From: an uncultured Amylibacter sp.
GTDB lineage: Bacteria > Pseudomonadota > Alphaproteobacteria > Rhodobacterales > Rhodobacteraceae
DNA length: 64,000 bases
Reading direction: 5' to 3'
Assembly (NCBI GenBank): GCA_959347345.1
Contig: OY365738.1
Location: forward strand, 372,001-436,000
The notes beneath the pieces were generated by a model, which was not told the origin of the DNA, did no database searches, and saw nothing but the letters and a program-made list of their open reading frames with translations. Each line of letters opens with the position of its first letter. Positions within the stretch are counted from its first letter, which is position 1. Shown piece by piece: positions 34,386-42,773 of this stretch. Made by a program: the position numbers and the translations under genes.

Positions 34386-34510
34386 TTTTTAACGATTGGT
34401 TTTTAACTAACGATTAGCGATTAACGATTAGCGATTAGCGATTAGCGATTAACGATTAGCGATTAGCGATTAGCGATTAACGATTAGCGATTAACGATTA
34501 GCGATGAATG
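34386..34510. repeat. Long heptad array (ATTAACG/ATTAGCG)
   Basis: About 16 units at 7-bp spacing, mixing GATTAAC and GATTAGC, starting from the TAA stop of the secreted-repeat gene and ending at the terminator. No coding potential. Confidence 0.9.
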
Positions 34511-34515
34511 ATTAG

Positions 34516-34548
34516 AGCAAGCAGCCGCGAGGTTGCTTGCTTTTTTTT
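34516..34548 (+). terminator. Rho-independent terminator
   Basis: AGCAAGCA, GCCGCGAGGT, TGCTTGCT, T8; identical stem to 28164-28194. Confidence 0.9.
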
Positions 34549-35176
34549 AGTTATTAGTTATTAGTTATTAGTTATTAGGAATTGAAAGTTGGTTATGAGA
34601 AGTTAAGAGCGGAGGTTTTTTGTTGGACATTTCTTCGAAATGTCGCCCACCCGCCCGCCCTAGCCTGTCCTAGTATCTAGGCAAAGCCTAAATAAATTTA
34701 GAGCAAACCTATCACCACTTCCCAAGTATTCTTTGCAAAAGTTATAATCCCTTGGCCAACTCTACCGTCTTGTTATTCCAGATAGTAAATTTATGACAAG
34801 CCCTAGCGTCTTGAAACCAAAGGGCTTTTGGCATGCTCCCACGAATCTTTGTCTTGTCGGGCAGGTTCAACTGCCCTTATGTGGGGGCTACGCACAAAAG
34901 ACCACGCTGGTCGGCATTCGCGTAAGCGATGACGAAGACCCGAAGGGCATCATTCACAATTCACCATTCATAATTCACCATTCACTAATAACTAATAACT
35001 AATAACTAACAACTAGTTAAAAAACCCCCGAAAAACGTTTGCAATCCCCCAAAAACCCCTTTACAGTCCCCTAACCGTGCTAACACCACGGCAAACATTT
35101 ACTATGGAATCCCCCATACGCCCGCCTTTTTTCACCTTCGCAGGCTGGCGCAAACATAACCAGAAGGATAATCAAA
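34549..35176. repeat. Intergenic mosaic in inverted order, then dctP leader
   Basis: TTAGTTA heptads, the 'CCCACCCGCCCGCCC' module, the AT-rich module in reverse (about 34665-34800), and a GTGGGGGCTACGC hairpin (about 34838-34895) whose CCCAC/GTGGG tip holds an inserted GGGCAGGTTCAACTGCCC. Next are a GGTCGGCATTCGCGTAAGCGATGACG module and ATTCACA/TAACTAA heptads to 35017. The last ~150 bp are unique and precede dctP. Confidence 0.85.
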
Positions 35177-36301
35177 ATGGAGAAAATTACCATGAATAAG
35201 TTTAAGAAACTTACCCTAGGCTTGGCGGCTTTGTCGTTAACCTTTTCACTGGCGGGGGCGGCTTTGTCGCAAACCGTCATTCGCGTGCAGTCCGTTATAT
35301 CCGCAAAGGCAGACGAAATCGTTATGCTGAAAGACTTTGCGGCCGACGTGACGGCACTTACAAATGGCGAGATTGTGTTTGAAATCCTGCCTGCTGGCTC
35401 TGTCGTTGGCGTTTCTGAAACGCTTGACGCTGTGGATAGCGGTCTGATTGAAGGCGGCTTTGCCTGGACGCACTATTGGTCTGGCAAGCATCCTGCGGCT
35501 ACGCTGTTCGGCAGCCCCGTTGCGGGTGCTGGCGTTGGCATTGATAACATAGCGTTCCTGTCTTGGTTCCAATTCGGCGGCGGGCGAGAGCTTTATGACC
35601 GTCTTTGGGACGAAATGGGCATGAACGTTAAGGGCTTTATGCTGCAACCTGTGGGGCCAGAGGCTCTCGGTTGGTTCAAAGAACCCATCAATTCCATGGA
35701 CGACTTCCGCAAATATCGGTTTCGCACACCTCCTGGCATTCCTGGACAAACCTATAAAGACATTGGCGTAGCCAGCGTTGCAATGGGTGGTGGCGACATT
35801 CTGCCTGCTTTGGAAAAAGGCACGATTGACGCGGCCGAGTGGTGTTGCCCCAAGCCCGATTCTGTGTTCGGCTTTCAAAAAGTGCTGAAGCACTATTATT
35901 TGCAAGGCTTGCATCAGGTAGTTGTTAATGCCGATTTATACCTCAATGGGGATGTATATCGGGCGATGACTCCGCACCAGCAAAAAGCGATTGAAGTCGC
36001 GGCCAACGCGTCTTTGTCCAAATCTATGTCCTATCGGATATACGAAAACGGCAAAGCGTTAAAGGATTTGGTGGAAAATCACGGAGTCATTTTGCATGAT
36101 ACTCCGGCTGATTATTTCCCGATCTATATGGACGCGGCACGGGCTTCTTTGCAGAAAAACGCGGATGAAAATGCGTTTTTTGCGGAAGTTTGGCAGTCGC
36201 AGAAGGATTTTGCCGATATAGCCGTGCCTTTCTGGGCAGGCTCTCAGCAATCCAATGCGGCGCTGGGTAAAGCGTATGCTGACCAGTTGTTGAATAAATA
36301 G
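35177..36301 (+). CDS. dctP: TRAP transporter solute-binding protein (DctP/TakP type)
   Basis: 374 residues. Signal peptide (LGLAALSLTFSLAGAALS) then a periplasmic solute-binding fold; FRKYRFRTPPGIPGQTYKDI contains the conserved Arg that usually holds a carboxylate. KGTIDAAEWCCPKPD is the loop seen in the TakP and mannitol/chloroaromatic subgroup, suggesting an organic or keto acid substrate. Starts at 35177 and 35192 are both plausible. The permease gene is 2.3 kb downstream, with nuclease and HEPN genes between. Confidence 0.93.
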   Translation: MEKITMNKFKKLTLGLAALSLTFSLAGAALSQTVIRVQSVISAKADEIVMLKDFAADVTALTNGEIVFEILPAGSVVGVSETLDAVDSGLIEGGFAWTHYWSGKHPAATLFGSPVAGAGVGIDNIAFLSWFQFGGGRELYDRLWDEMGMNVKGFMLQPVGPEALGWFKEPINSMDDFRKYRFRTPPGIPGQTYKDIGVASVAMGGGDILPALEKGTIDAAEWCCPKPDSVFGFQKVLKHYYLQGLHQVVVNADLYLNGDVYRAMTPHQQKAIEVAANASLSKSMSYRIYENGKALKDLVENHGVILHDTPADYFPIYMDAARASLQKNADENAFFAEVWQSQKDFADIAVPFWAGSQQSNAALGKAYADQLLNK

Positions 36302-36323
36302 CTTTGGTTTATATGAATAACGC

Positions 36324-36358
36324 GGGGCGGGTTTTTTAGGAGGTCGCCCTGTGTTTTT
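36324..36358 (+). terminator. Weak terminator after dctP
   Basis: GGGGCG, 15-nt loop, CGCCCT (one G-U pair), followed by GTGTTTTT. May cut dctP transcription off from the inserted genes. Confidence 0.45.
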
Positions 36359-36382
36359 AAGGTTTTAATAAAGGAGTGGGTT

Positions 36383-36712
36383 ATGCAACGCGAGATTAAA
36401 TTTAGAGATTGGATGGATAAGCGTAAAACAAACGCGGGGATAGATTATGAACCCAAAACCATCAATACTCATGTGAGTGACCTTTGCAGAATCGAGAAAG
36501 CTGAAAAGATTGACCTTGATAAAGAGTTCAAGGCTAATAGATTAAAACGCCTTATTGACCTCTACACTTACAACGCGGATGACGCACGCGCTGATTTGCC
36601 AAACCCAACAAATCTAAAGACTACATCAAAATCATTATATGGATTTTTATCAGCATATAAAAGCCAGATAAACAAATATCGAGAATTTTGCGAAAAACAC
36701 CCACCCAAATAA
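36383..36712 (+). CDS. Small protein homologous to the N-terminal domain of the next gene
   Basis: 109 residues; SD AAAGGAG. It aligns along its length with residues ~1-101 of the following NucS-like protein: FRDWM/FRAYM, INLDEAF/IDLDKEF-like, LxxLYxYxAxDxRxxLPNPTN, then SAYKSQINKYREFC versus SALNHYRRFC. It carries no nuclease part. I know no name for this domain. It may be a partner or inhibitor of the nuclease, or a remnant of a duplicated full-length gene. The stop is 11 bp before the next start. Confidence 0.78.
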   Translation: MQREIKFRDWMDKRKTNAGIDYEPKTINTHVSDLCRIEKAEKIDLDKEFKANRLKRLIDLYTYNADDARADLPNPTNLKTTSKSLYGFLSAYKSQINKYREFCEKHPPK

Positions 36713-36723
36713 GAGAATAAAAC

Positions 36724-37476
36724 ATGAGAGAACAAGACTTTAGAGCCTATATGCGAACCCTTAAATCGCCACAAGGGACTCCATTAAAAGAAGGCAATAT
36801 GGATTTTTATGCAAACGCTTGTATTGATGTTGAACAAGCTGAAAATATCAACTTGGACGAAGCGTTTCAAACCGATAGCATGGCAGGCATTTATAATCTT
36901 TATAAATATAGTGCACAAGACAAACGCGATAACCTCCCAAATCCAACAAATATGAAACTGCATAGGGAGATATGCGCCGCATTAGGGGACATTAGAAGCG
37001 CATTAAATCACTATCGCAGATTTTGTTTAGGTGGAAGTGATGCCCCTATCCAAGAAGCACCCGATAGCAATAATGACACGGAAACAATCGCGGAGGCGGA
37101 CTCAAGCACGACATTTAGATTAGAAAAAGATATGCAAGATGCTATCAGGGAAAACATTGCCCAGCTTGACCCTACCCTTGAAATTATTGATAACGGATTG
37201 GAACGCAAGGTTGCCTCTGGCTTTATTGATATTATGGCAAAAGATAGTAATGGTTGCCTTGTTGTTATTGAACTGAAAGCGGGTAAAGCCCAAGATGCAG
37301 TGGTAGCCCAAATACTCGGCTACATGGGCGACATAGCCCAAGAGGAAAACCAGCCCGTGCGGGGGATTATTGTTGCCTCTGATTTTAACCAACGTTTGCG
37401 CAGTGCATCAAAAGCTATACCGAATCTTGACTTAAATTCTTATAGCTACACCTTTGATTTTAAAAAGGAAACTTGA
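36724..37476 (+). CDS. NucS/DUF91-like endonuclease with a helical N-terminal domain
   Basis: 250 residues. Residues 1-101 are the domain shared with the preceding gene; 102-130 is an acidic linker; 131-250 is a PD-(D/E)XK nuclease of the NucS (DUF91) kind. It has Glu 134 in FRLEKDM, SGFIDIMAKD with Asp 169, VVIELKAGKA with Glu 183 and Lys 185, then QILGYM. The Asp-x13-Glu-x-Lys spacing is normal. NucS proteins cut mismatched or branched DNA, but small stand-alone relatives occur in defence loci. AT-rich relative to dctP; inserted within the TRAP locus. Confidence 0.82.
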   Translation: MREQDFRAYMRTLKSPQGTPLKEGNMDFYANACIDVEQAENINLDEAFQTDSMAGIYNLYKYSAQDKRDNLPNPTNMKLHREICAALGDIRSALNHYRRFCLGGSDAPIQEAPDSNNDTETIAEADSSTTFRLEKDMQDAIRENIAQLDPTLEIIDNGLERKVASGFIDIMAKDSNGCLVVIELKAGKAQDAVVAQILGYMGDIAQEENQPVRGIIVASDFNQRLRSASKAIPNLDLNSYSYTFDFKKET

Positions 37477-37512
37477 CCTAAATAGGAAATTAAAACCTAT
37501 TTCCCATAGCCC

Positions 37513-38130
37513 CTATTCCACCGCCATCCCCGCAACCCAATCCTTTGTATCCGCACACATCCAGCCGATGGTTTGGATAATCTCCGCACGCTGATCTTCA
37601 ATGTCATCACTAAAAATAATCGGCTCGTGATGGGCGATGCGATTGCGCAGGTTTCTAATTTTGTAAATCCTACGGCGCAACGGACGCAGCTTGCCTTTGT
37701 AATTCGGAAAAGCAAAGCGAATAGTCGGTCGCCACAAAGATTCTTCATATTCCGCGCTCAGCAACACAACCCAAAAGCCCAAAGAAAGCCCCGCAACTAT
37801 CTTTCCCATATTTTCAGGTCGCGTAATGTCAATTTCAAATAATCGTTCGCCAGCCTGTTTAACTTTATCCCTACCACCCTCTTTTAAAGGAGTATCTGGC
37901 TTTATTAACCAATCAGAGCCGTGTTCTTTCTGCATCGCCTCGTGAATTTTATTACGCAAGCAAATCTCAAAACACGCTATAAATGGATAAAATTCTGCGG
38001 ACAAATGCATGTTTTGCTCGTACAATTTTAAAGCTTTTCCAAAGTCATCACCAGAATGTGATAAGAATCTTTGTAATCTTTCGCTGGAGATTGAACTATG
38101 TAATGCCTTTATTTTATTGCTTTTATTCAT
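37513..38130 (-). CDS. AbiF-like (Abi_2 family) HEPN protein
   Basis: 205 residues from the ATG at 38130, preceded by AAGGACACAAA. SSERLQRFLSHSGDDFGKAL, then LYEQN and ACFEICLRNKI, match the N-terminal part of Abi_2 proteins. LSLGFWVVLLSAEYEESLW and IRNLRNRIAHHEPI are the C-terminal signature. The latter contains the HEPN RNase motif R-x4-H (Arg 162, His 167). Family: abortive-infection/toxin proteins, with HEPN domains often cutting RNA. The upstream region holds a tandem structured repeat, which fits reports of non-coding RNAs next to AbiF genes. Divergent from dctQM, convergent with the NucS-like gene. Confidence 0.85.
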   Translation of the reverse strand: MNKSNKIKALHSSISSERLQRFLSHSGDDFGKALKLYEQNMHLSAEFYPFIACFEICLRNKIHEAMQKEHGSDWLIKPDTPLKEGGRDKVKQAGERLFEIDITRPENMGKIVAGLSLGFWVVLLSAEYEESLWRPTIRFAFPNYKGKLRPLRRRIYKIRNLRNRIAHHEPIIFSDDIEDQRAEIIQTIGWMCADTKDWVAGMAVE

Positions 38131-38237
38131 TTTATTTTGTGTCCTTATGAAATAATACAACACTTTTACCAATTATCTTGCCATATTGCAATTTTTTACT
38201 TGCAAAGTGTGATTAAAACGGCTATTTTATCTATGGA

Positions 38238-38286
38238 GCCCCCGGTGTGATCCGTCTTGTTATTTATAACTTGCGCCCCCGGGGGT
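38238..38286 (-). ncRNA. Candidate structured RNA element, gene-proximal copy
   Basis: Outer stem GCCCCCGG/CCGGGGGT (38238-38245 with 38279-38286) encloses GTTATTTATAAC, itself a 5-bp hairpin. Strand is inferred from the HEPN gene. Compared with the distal copy, c38243/g38281 is replaced by t/a, keeping the pair. Boundaries of any transcript are unknown. Confidence 0.45.
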
Positions 38287-38417
38287 CAGAATTCCCCGCC
38301 CTGTGTTGTTTTTATTTTGTGTCCCTACGCAATAATACAACACTTTTACCAATTATCTTGCCAAATTGCAATTTTTTACTTGCAAAGAGCGATTAAAACC
38401 GCTATTTTATCTGTGTA

Positions 38418-38466
38418 GCCCCTGGTGTGATCCGTCTTGTTATTTATAACTTGCGCCCCCAGGGGT
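38418..38466 (-). ncRNA. Candidate structured RNA element, distal copy
   Basis: Stem GCCCCTGG/CCAGGGGT (38418-38425 with 38459-38466), identical loop and inner hairpin to the proximal copy. A second short stem AGCG/CGCT (38388-38391 with 38400-38403) is better formed here than in the proximal copy. Confidence 0.45.
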
Positions 38467-38636
38467 AGTTTTTTTAGCCTCCCAAAAATCCCCCCCCGCA
38501 AAACCACGCCACACCTGCCCAACAGGCGGTTTCTTGCTATCCTAAAACTATTTCCACATATTTACCAGCAAAACACCATTTACAATCCATAATTTATACT
38601 TTACGCTCCCTGTCATTAACCAAAAAAGGAAACCCA

Positions 38637-40937
38637 ATGGCAGAAGACATAAACCCCAAAGAGCTAGACATCACGGACGAATTAATAGCCGAACGCCGTG
38701 CAGACCCACCAGGCCAAACCCCAGACGACATGTCGCCTTGGATGCGCCCGATTGTCGCGAACATAGACCGCATATCACTGTGGTCGGGGCGGGCGACTTG
38801 CCTGATGCTGCTGCCTATCATAGCCGTCATGGTCTTTGAAGTCGTATCACGCAAATTATTCAACGCCCCCACGGATTATTCCTACGAGTACTCACGCATG
38901 CTGGCGGGCGCGATGTTCATGCTGGGCGCGGGCTATGCTCTGTTACGAGGCGTGCATATCCGTGCCGATTTCATCTACCGAAACTGGTCGCGCGAACGAC
39001 AAGTCACCGTGGATGCCGTCCTATACATGCTGTTTTATTTCCCTGCCATGGTGTTTTTCCTATGGGTCGCGTATGAGTACACCTACAAAGCCTTTGTAAT
39101 ATGGGAACGAACGGCGGATACAGCCCTGATGGCACCCGTCACCCCTGCCCGCTCGGCTATGCCAATCGGCGCGTTTTTCCTGTTAATTCAAGGGATTGCC
39201 GAGCTATTACGGTGCTTTTATGAAATGTCCGCGCCAAGGCGGGCGAAATTCCTGCGGTTCATGCCGTTTTATATCGTCGGCTTGGCGTTGATTTTTAACA
39301 GCGTAGCCAGCGAATCCGCGCTATTACCCCTCACCGAATGGTGGTCGGCAGTCATAGGCGCGACGGGTTTGGGCAGTTTATCACCCCAAGCCATCGGCAT
39401 CTGTATGATTGCCGCGATGTTATTCGCGATTTTCGTGGGGTTTCCGATTTCTTTTACCTTGATATTTCTGGCGTTCGTGTTCGGCGCGTGGGGAATCGGC
39501 GGTAAATTCACGTTTTACCTGCAAACTTTCCAGTTCAATTCAACGATGCTGGACGACCAGTTGGTCGCCGTGCCTCTGTTCATATTCATGGGTATCGTCA
39601 TGGAGCAAGCGGGGTTAATGGAACGATTATTCCGCAGTGTTCAATCCATGTTTTCCGCCACACGCGGGGCGTTGTTTGTGGCGGTTTTATTCGTGTCGAT
39701 GATATTCGCCGCGGCAACGGGGATAGTCGGCGCGTCCGTGACCATCCTTGGGATTATGGCGGCAACGACTATGAACAAATCGGGCTATGATGTGCGGCTG
39801 GCGGCGGGCACGATTACCGCGGGTGGGACGTTGGGGATATTGATTCCTCCGTCCATTATGCTGGTGGTTATGGGGCCAGTTTTGGAGGTCCCCGTGACCG
39901 ATTTATTCGCCGCCGCGATAGTCCCTGGGATTATGCTCGCGGTTTTGTATATGGCCTACGCGCTGATACGGTGTTGGATTAATCCCGCCTTGGGGCCGGT
40001 TTTGCCGGCGGGTGAGCGACCTGTGACCTCCGATTACTATGCCTTGGAAATGGTCGGAGTCTTCGGCTCGCTGGCGATGCTGTTCTACCTGCTGGTGCAG
40101 TGTTTATTGGGGCGGTATACGGGCGTGTTTTTCGGCAATTTCGGCGGAGGTATGGTGGGGACTTTCATCTATACTATGCAGGGGTTGGTGATGCCCGTGG
40201 CGTGGTTATGGCTGATGCACTCGGTGTATAATTGGACACGCAGGGTGCGCCCGCGTGGGTTTTATTTCTCGGATTTATGGTACGAGTTTTTTATGGGATT
40301 GGTACCGCCGACCACTCTGGTGGCGTTTGCCTTGGGGTCTATTTTGCTGGGCTGGGCTACACCTGCCGAGGCCGCCGCCTGTGGCGCATTCGGCGCGATT
40401 TTACTGGCGTTAATGTATCGTAAATTAACGCCCAAACGGTTTTATGATGCGTTAATAAAGACGTTGGAAATCAGCGTTTTGATTATGTTTCTGGTCGCGG
40501 CCAGTAATTTCTTTGGCGCGGTGTTTTCGCGGCTGGGTACGCCGACTATGCTGACCGAAGCGTTATTGGCGTGGGATTTGTCAACGACTATGGTGCTGAT
40601 AATCATAATGGCGTTGATTTTCTTGCTGGGGTGGCCGTTGGAATGGGTGCCGATTGTTTTGATTATTGTGCCGATTTTGGTGCCTGTTTTAGAGGCTTTG
40701 GACGTGAATTTAACATGGTTTGCGATATTGGTGGCGGTGAATTTGCAGACGGCGTGGTTATCGCCGCCCGTGGCGTTATCGGCGTACTTTTTAAAGGGAG
40801 TCGTGCCTGAGTGGGATTTGAAAGATATTTACTTTGGGATGATGCAGTTTATGTGTATTCAGTTGCTGGGGTTGATTTTGATTTTCTGCTTTCCGTTTAT
40901 CGCGCTGTGGTTGCCGATGTTGAAATATGGAAGCTGA
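38637..40937 (+). CDS. dctM: Fused TRAP transporter permease (DctQ-DctM)
   Basis: 766 residues; SD AAAGGAAACCC. Residues ~45-250 are the four-helix small subunit (DctQ). Residues ~255-760 are the large DctM subunit, with about twelve helices and the hallmark GIVGASVTILGIMAATTM and ITAGGTLGILIPPS segments. It forms the sodium-driven membrane part that accepts substrate from DctP. The loop between helices ~455-540 is long and includes extra hydrophobic segments. It belongs with dctP at 35177, from which it is separated by three foreign-looking genes. Confidence 0.93.
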   Translation: MAEDINPKELDITDELIAERRADPPGQTPDDMSPWMRPIVANIDRISLWSGRATCLMLLPIIAVMVFEVVSRKLFNAPTDYSYEYSRMLAGAMFMLGAGYALLRGVHIRADFIYRNWSRERQVTVDAVLYMLFYFPAMVFFLWVAYEYTYKAFVIWERTADTALMAPVTPARSAMPIGAFFLLIQGIAELLRCFYEMSAPRRAKFLRFMPFYIVGLALIFNSVASESALLPLTEWWSAVIGATGLGSLSPQAIGICMIAAMLFAIFVGFPISFTLIFLAFVFGAWGIGGKFTFYLQTFQFNSTMLDDQLVAVPLFIFMGIVMEQAGLMERLFRSVQSMFSATRGALFVAVLFVSMIFAAATGIVGASVTILGIMAATTMNKSGYDVRLAAGTITAGGTLGILIPPSIMLVVMGPVLEVPVTDLFAAAIVPGIMLAVLYMAYALIRCWINPALGPVLPAGERPVTSDYYALEMVGVFGSLAMLFYLLVQCLLGRYTGVFFGNFGGGMVGTFIYTMQGLVMPVAWLWLMHSVYNWTRRVRPRGFYFSDLWYEFFMGLVPPTTLVAFALGSILLGWATPAEAAACGAFGAILLALMYRKLTPKRFYDALIKTLEISVLIMFLVAASNFFGAVFSRLGTPTMLTEALLAWDLSTTMVLIIIMALIFLLGWPLEWVPIVLIIVPILVPVLEALDVNLTWFAILVAVNLQTAWLSPPVALSAYFLKGVVPEWDLKDIYFGMMQFMCIQLLGLILIFCFPFIALWLPMLKYGS

Positions 40938-41301
40938 TTTTAGTTATTAGTTGTTAGTTATTAGTTATTAGTGAATCTGCCCTTTAGGTCTTCGTCATCG
41001 CGACATAGGGCAGTTGAACCTGCCCGAAAATTAAAATAATGAATGCCGACCAGCGTGGTCTTTTGTGCGTAGCCCCCACTTCGTGGGAGCATGCCAAAAG
41101 CCCTTTGGTTACAAGATGATAGGGATTCTATAAATTTACTATCTGGATATTCAAGACGTAGGATTGGATTATTTGCAAAGAATACTTGGGAATTGGTGAT
41201 AGGTTTGCTCTAAATTTATTTAGGCATTGCCTAGATGCTTGGATAGGCTTTAGCCATAAAAACCAATAACTAACAACTAATAACTAACAACTAACAACTA
41301 C
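40938..41301. repeat. Intergenic mosaic (no gene)
   Basis: TAGTTAT heptads; a CAT...ATG module carrying an inserted GGGCAGTTGAACCTGCCC tip (about 40993-41050); GTAG with CCCAC-TTC-GTGGG (about 41080-41092); the AT-rich module; AACTAAC heptads up to the selO stop. Confidence 0.85.
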
Positions 41302-42771
41302 TTACGTTCCGCAAAACGTCCGATACTCCGTATCCACTTTTAGCGGGGGGTGTTCGTAATCCTCAAACCCTTTACGGCGGGTATAGGGGCTGGACAGCAC
41401 GTCTTGCAGTGTGCGAAATGGGGTGTAGTCGCCAGATTCGGCGGCGGATAGTGCGGACTCTACCAGATGATTGCGGGGGATATAAATCGGGTTATGGGCA
41501 GAGGCTAACTTCCGTGCGGAGGCAACCCCGCCCGCTTGGGTTTTTATCCGTGCAAGATAGCGTTTATGCCAGACCTCAAATCCATCAATCGCCTTAAAAA
41601 TATCACCAACCTCACCACCAAACCCATCACAAACCGCCCGAAATCCACGGGTGAAATCCACCGTTCCATCGGCTAATATCCGCAAGAACCCATCCACCAA
41701 ATCCGCATCATCAGAACCAGAGCCAACACCAGCACCAGCACCAGACTCATCCAACCCCAGCTTTGCCCGAAACACCGCCACTTGCGCCACCGCAACCGCC
41801 TCGGCAAACTCATTCACCACCTCTTGCACAGCCGCCACATCGTTATCCAGCAAACCCAACACAGCCTCACCTAACCTTGCTATATTCCACTGCCCAATCA
41901 CGGGTTGATTGCCGTAAGCATACCGCCCCTGACGGTCAATCGAGCTAAACACACACCCCCCAGAATACCCATCCATAAACGCACAGGGCCCGTAATCTAT
42001 CGTTTCACCAGAAATCGCCACATTATCCGTGTTCATCACACCGTGGATGAACCCGACCCCCATCCATTTGGCGATAAGCCGAGCCTGCGTCCCCGCAACG
42101 CCGCGAACCAGAGCCAGTGCAGCCTCCCGCCCTGATACCCCAGCAAAATCAGGGTAATGCCGCGCCAGAGCATAATCCACCAGTCGTGCCACCATCGCAT
42201 TATCGCCCCGTGCGGCAAAATATTGGAAAGTCCCCACGCGCAGATGACTGGCGGCTATTCGGGTTAAAACCGCGCCCGCCAAAGGCGTTTCGCGCATCAC
42301 CGATTCGCCCGTGGTGACAACCGCCAAGGCTCGGGTCGTTGGGATGCCCAAGGCCGCCATGGCCTCTGCCAACAAATACTCCCGCAATACTGGTTTTATC
42401 GCCGCCTTACCATCGCCACTGCGTGAAAATACGGTACGACCAGAGCCCTTTAACGCTATGTCAAACCGCGTGCCATTGGGGGCTGTATGCTCGCCAAGGA
42501 TATGGGCGCGACCATCGCCCAGTTGCGGGCTGAAATGCCCGAATTGATGCCCCGCATAAACCTGCGCCAACACGTCCGCCCCATCGGGCGGTTGATTGCC
42601 CGATAAAATCTGCGCCAAATCCGCGTCCGTTTCACCCGCCCGCAAAATCCCCAAATCCCCTGCCAATTCCGCATTAAAAAACACCAGCCGAGCGTCTGGG
42701 ACGCGGTCAGGTAAGCAGGACTGATAGCAGCCCTGCATTTCATTAAAAAAACTGTTATCAAAGGCAAACAT
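41302..42771 (-). CDS. selO: Protein adenylyltransferase SelO (YdiU/UPF0061)
   Basis: 489 residues, full length. Pseudokinase-fold enzyme that transfers AMP to Ser/Thr/Tyr of proteins, linked to redox stress. NSFFNEMQGCYQSCLPDRVP starts the family pattern; YAGHQFGHFSPQLGDGRAH, LKGSGRTVFSRSGDGKA and VMNTDNVAISGETIDYGPCA are the nucleotide-binding and catalytic segments. It ends in TFCGT: the position held by selenocysteine in animal SelO is Cys, as in most bacteria. sufS follows upstream on the same strand, 2 bp away. Confidence 0.95.
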   Translation of the reverse strand: MFAFDNSFFNEMQGCYQSCLPDRVPDARLVFFNAELAGDLGILRAGETDADLAQILSGNQPPDGADVLAQVYAGHQFGHFSPQLGDGRAHILGEHTAPNGTRFDIALKGSGRTVFSRSGDGKAAIKPVLREYLLAEAMAALGIPTTRALAVVTTGESVMRETPLAGAVLTRIAASHLRVGTFQYFAARGDNAMVARLVDYALARHYPDFAGVSGREAALALVRGVAGTQARLIAKWMGVGFIHGVMNTDNVAISGETIDYGPCAFMDGYSGGCVFSSIDRQGRYAYGNQPVIGQWNIARLGEAVLGLLDNDVAAVQEVVNEFAEAVAVAQVAVFRAKLGLDESGAGAGVGSGSDDADLVDGFLRILADGTVDFTRGFRAVCDGFGGEVGDIFKAIDGFEVWHKRYLARIKTQAGGVASARKLASAHNPIYIPRNHLVESALSAAESGDYTPFRTLQDVLSSPYTRRKGFEDYEHPPLKVDTEYRTFCGT

Positions 42772-42773
42772 CT

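Larger units (their letters stand above)
38131..38466. repeat. Two 156-bp direct repeats at exact 180-bp period upstream of the HEPN gene
   Basis: 38131-38286 aligns without gaps to 38311-38466; I count 11 substitutions (about 93% identity). The left edge of the copies coincides with the ribosome site and start of the HEPN gene; in the distal copy the start codon is destroyed. The unit contains TTGCAA-8 nt-TTGCAA, then the stem element described separately. Confidence 0.92.

Noticed and set aside
37513..38466. Classical ToxIN (type III) system
   Set aside because: The protein has the Abi_2/HEPN signature, not the ToxN fold, and the repeat unit is ~156 bp in two copies instead of many ~35-nt repeats.
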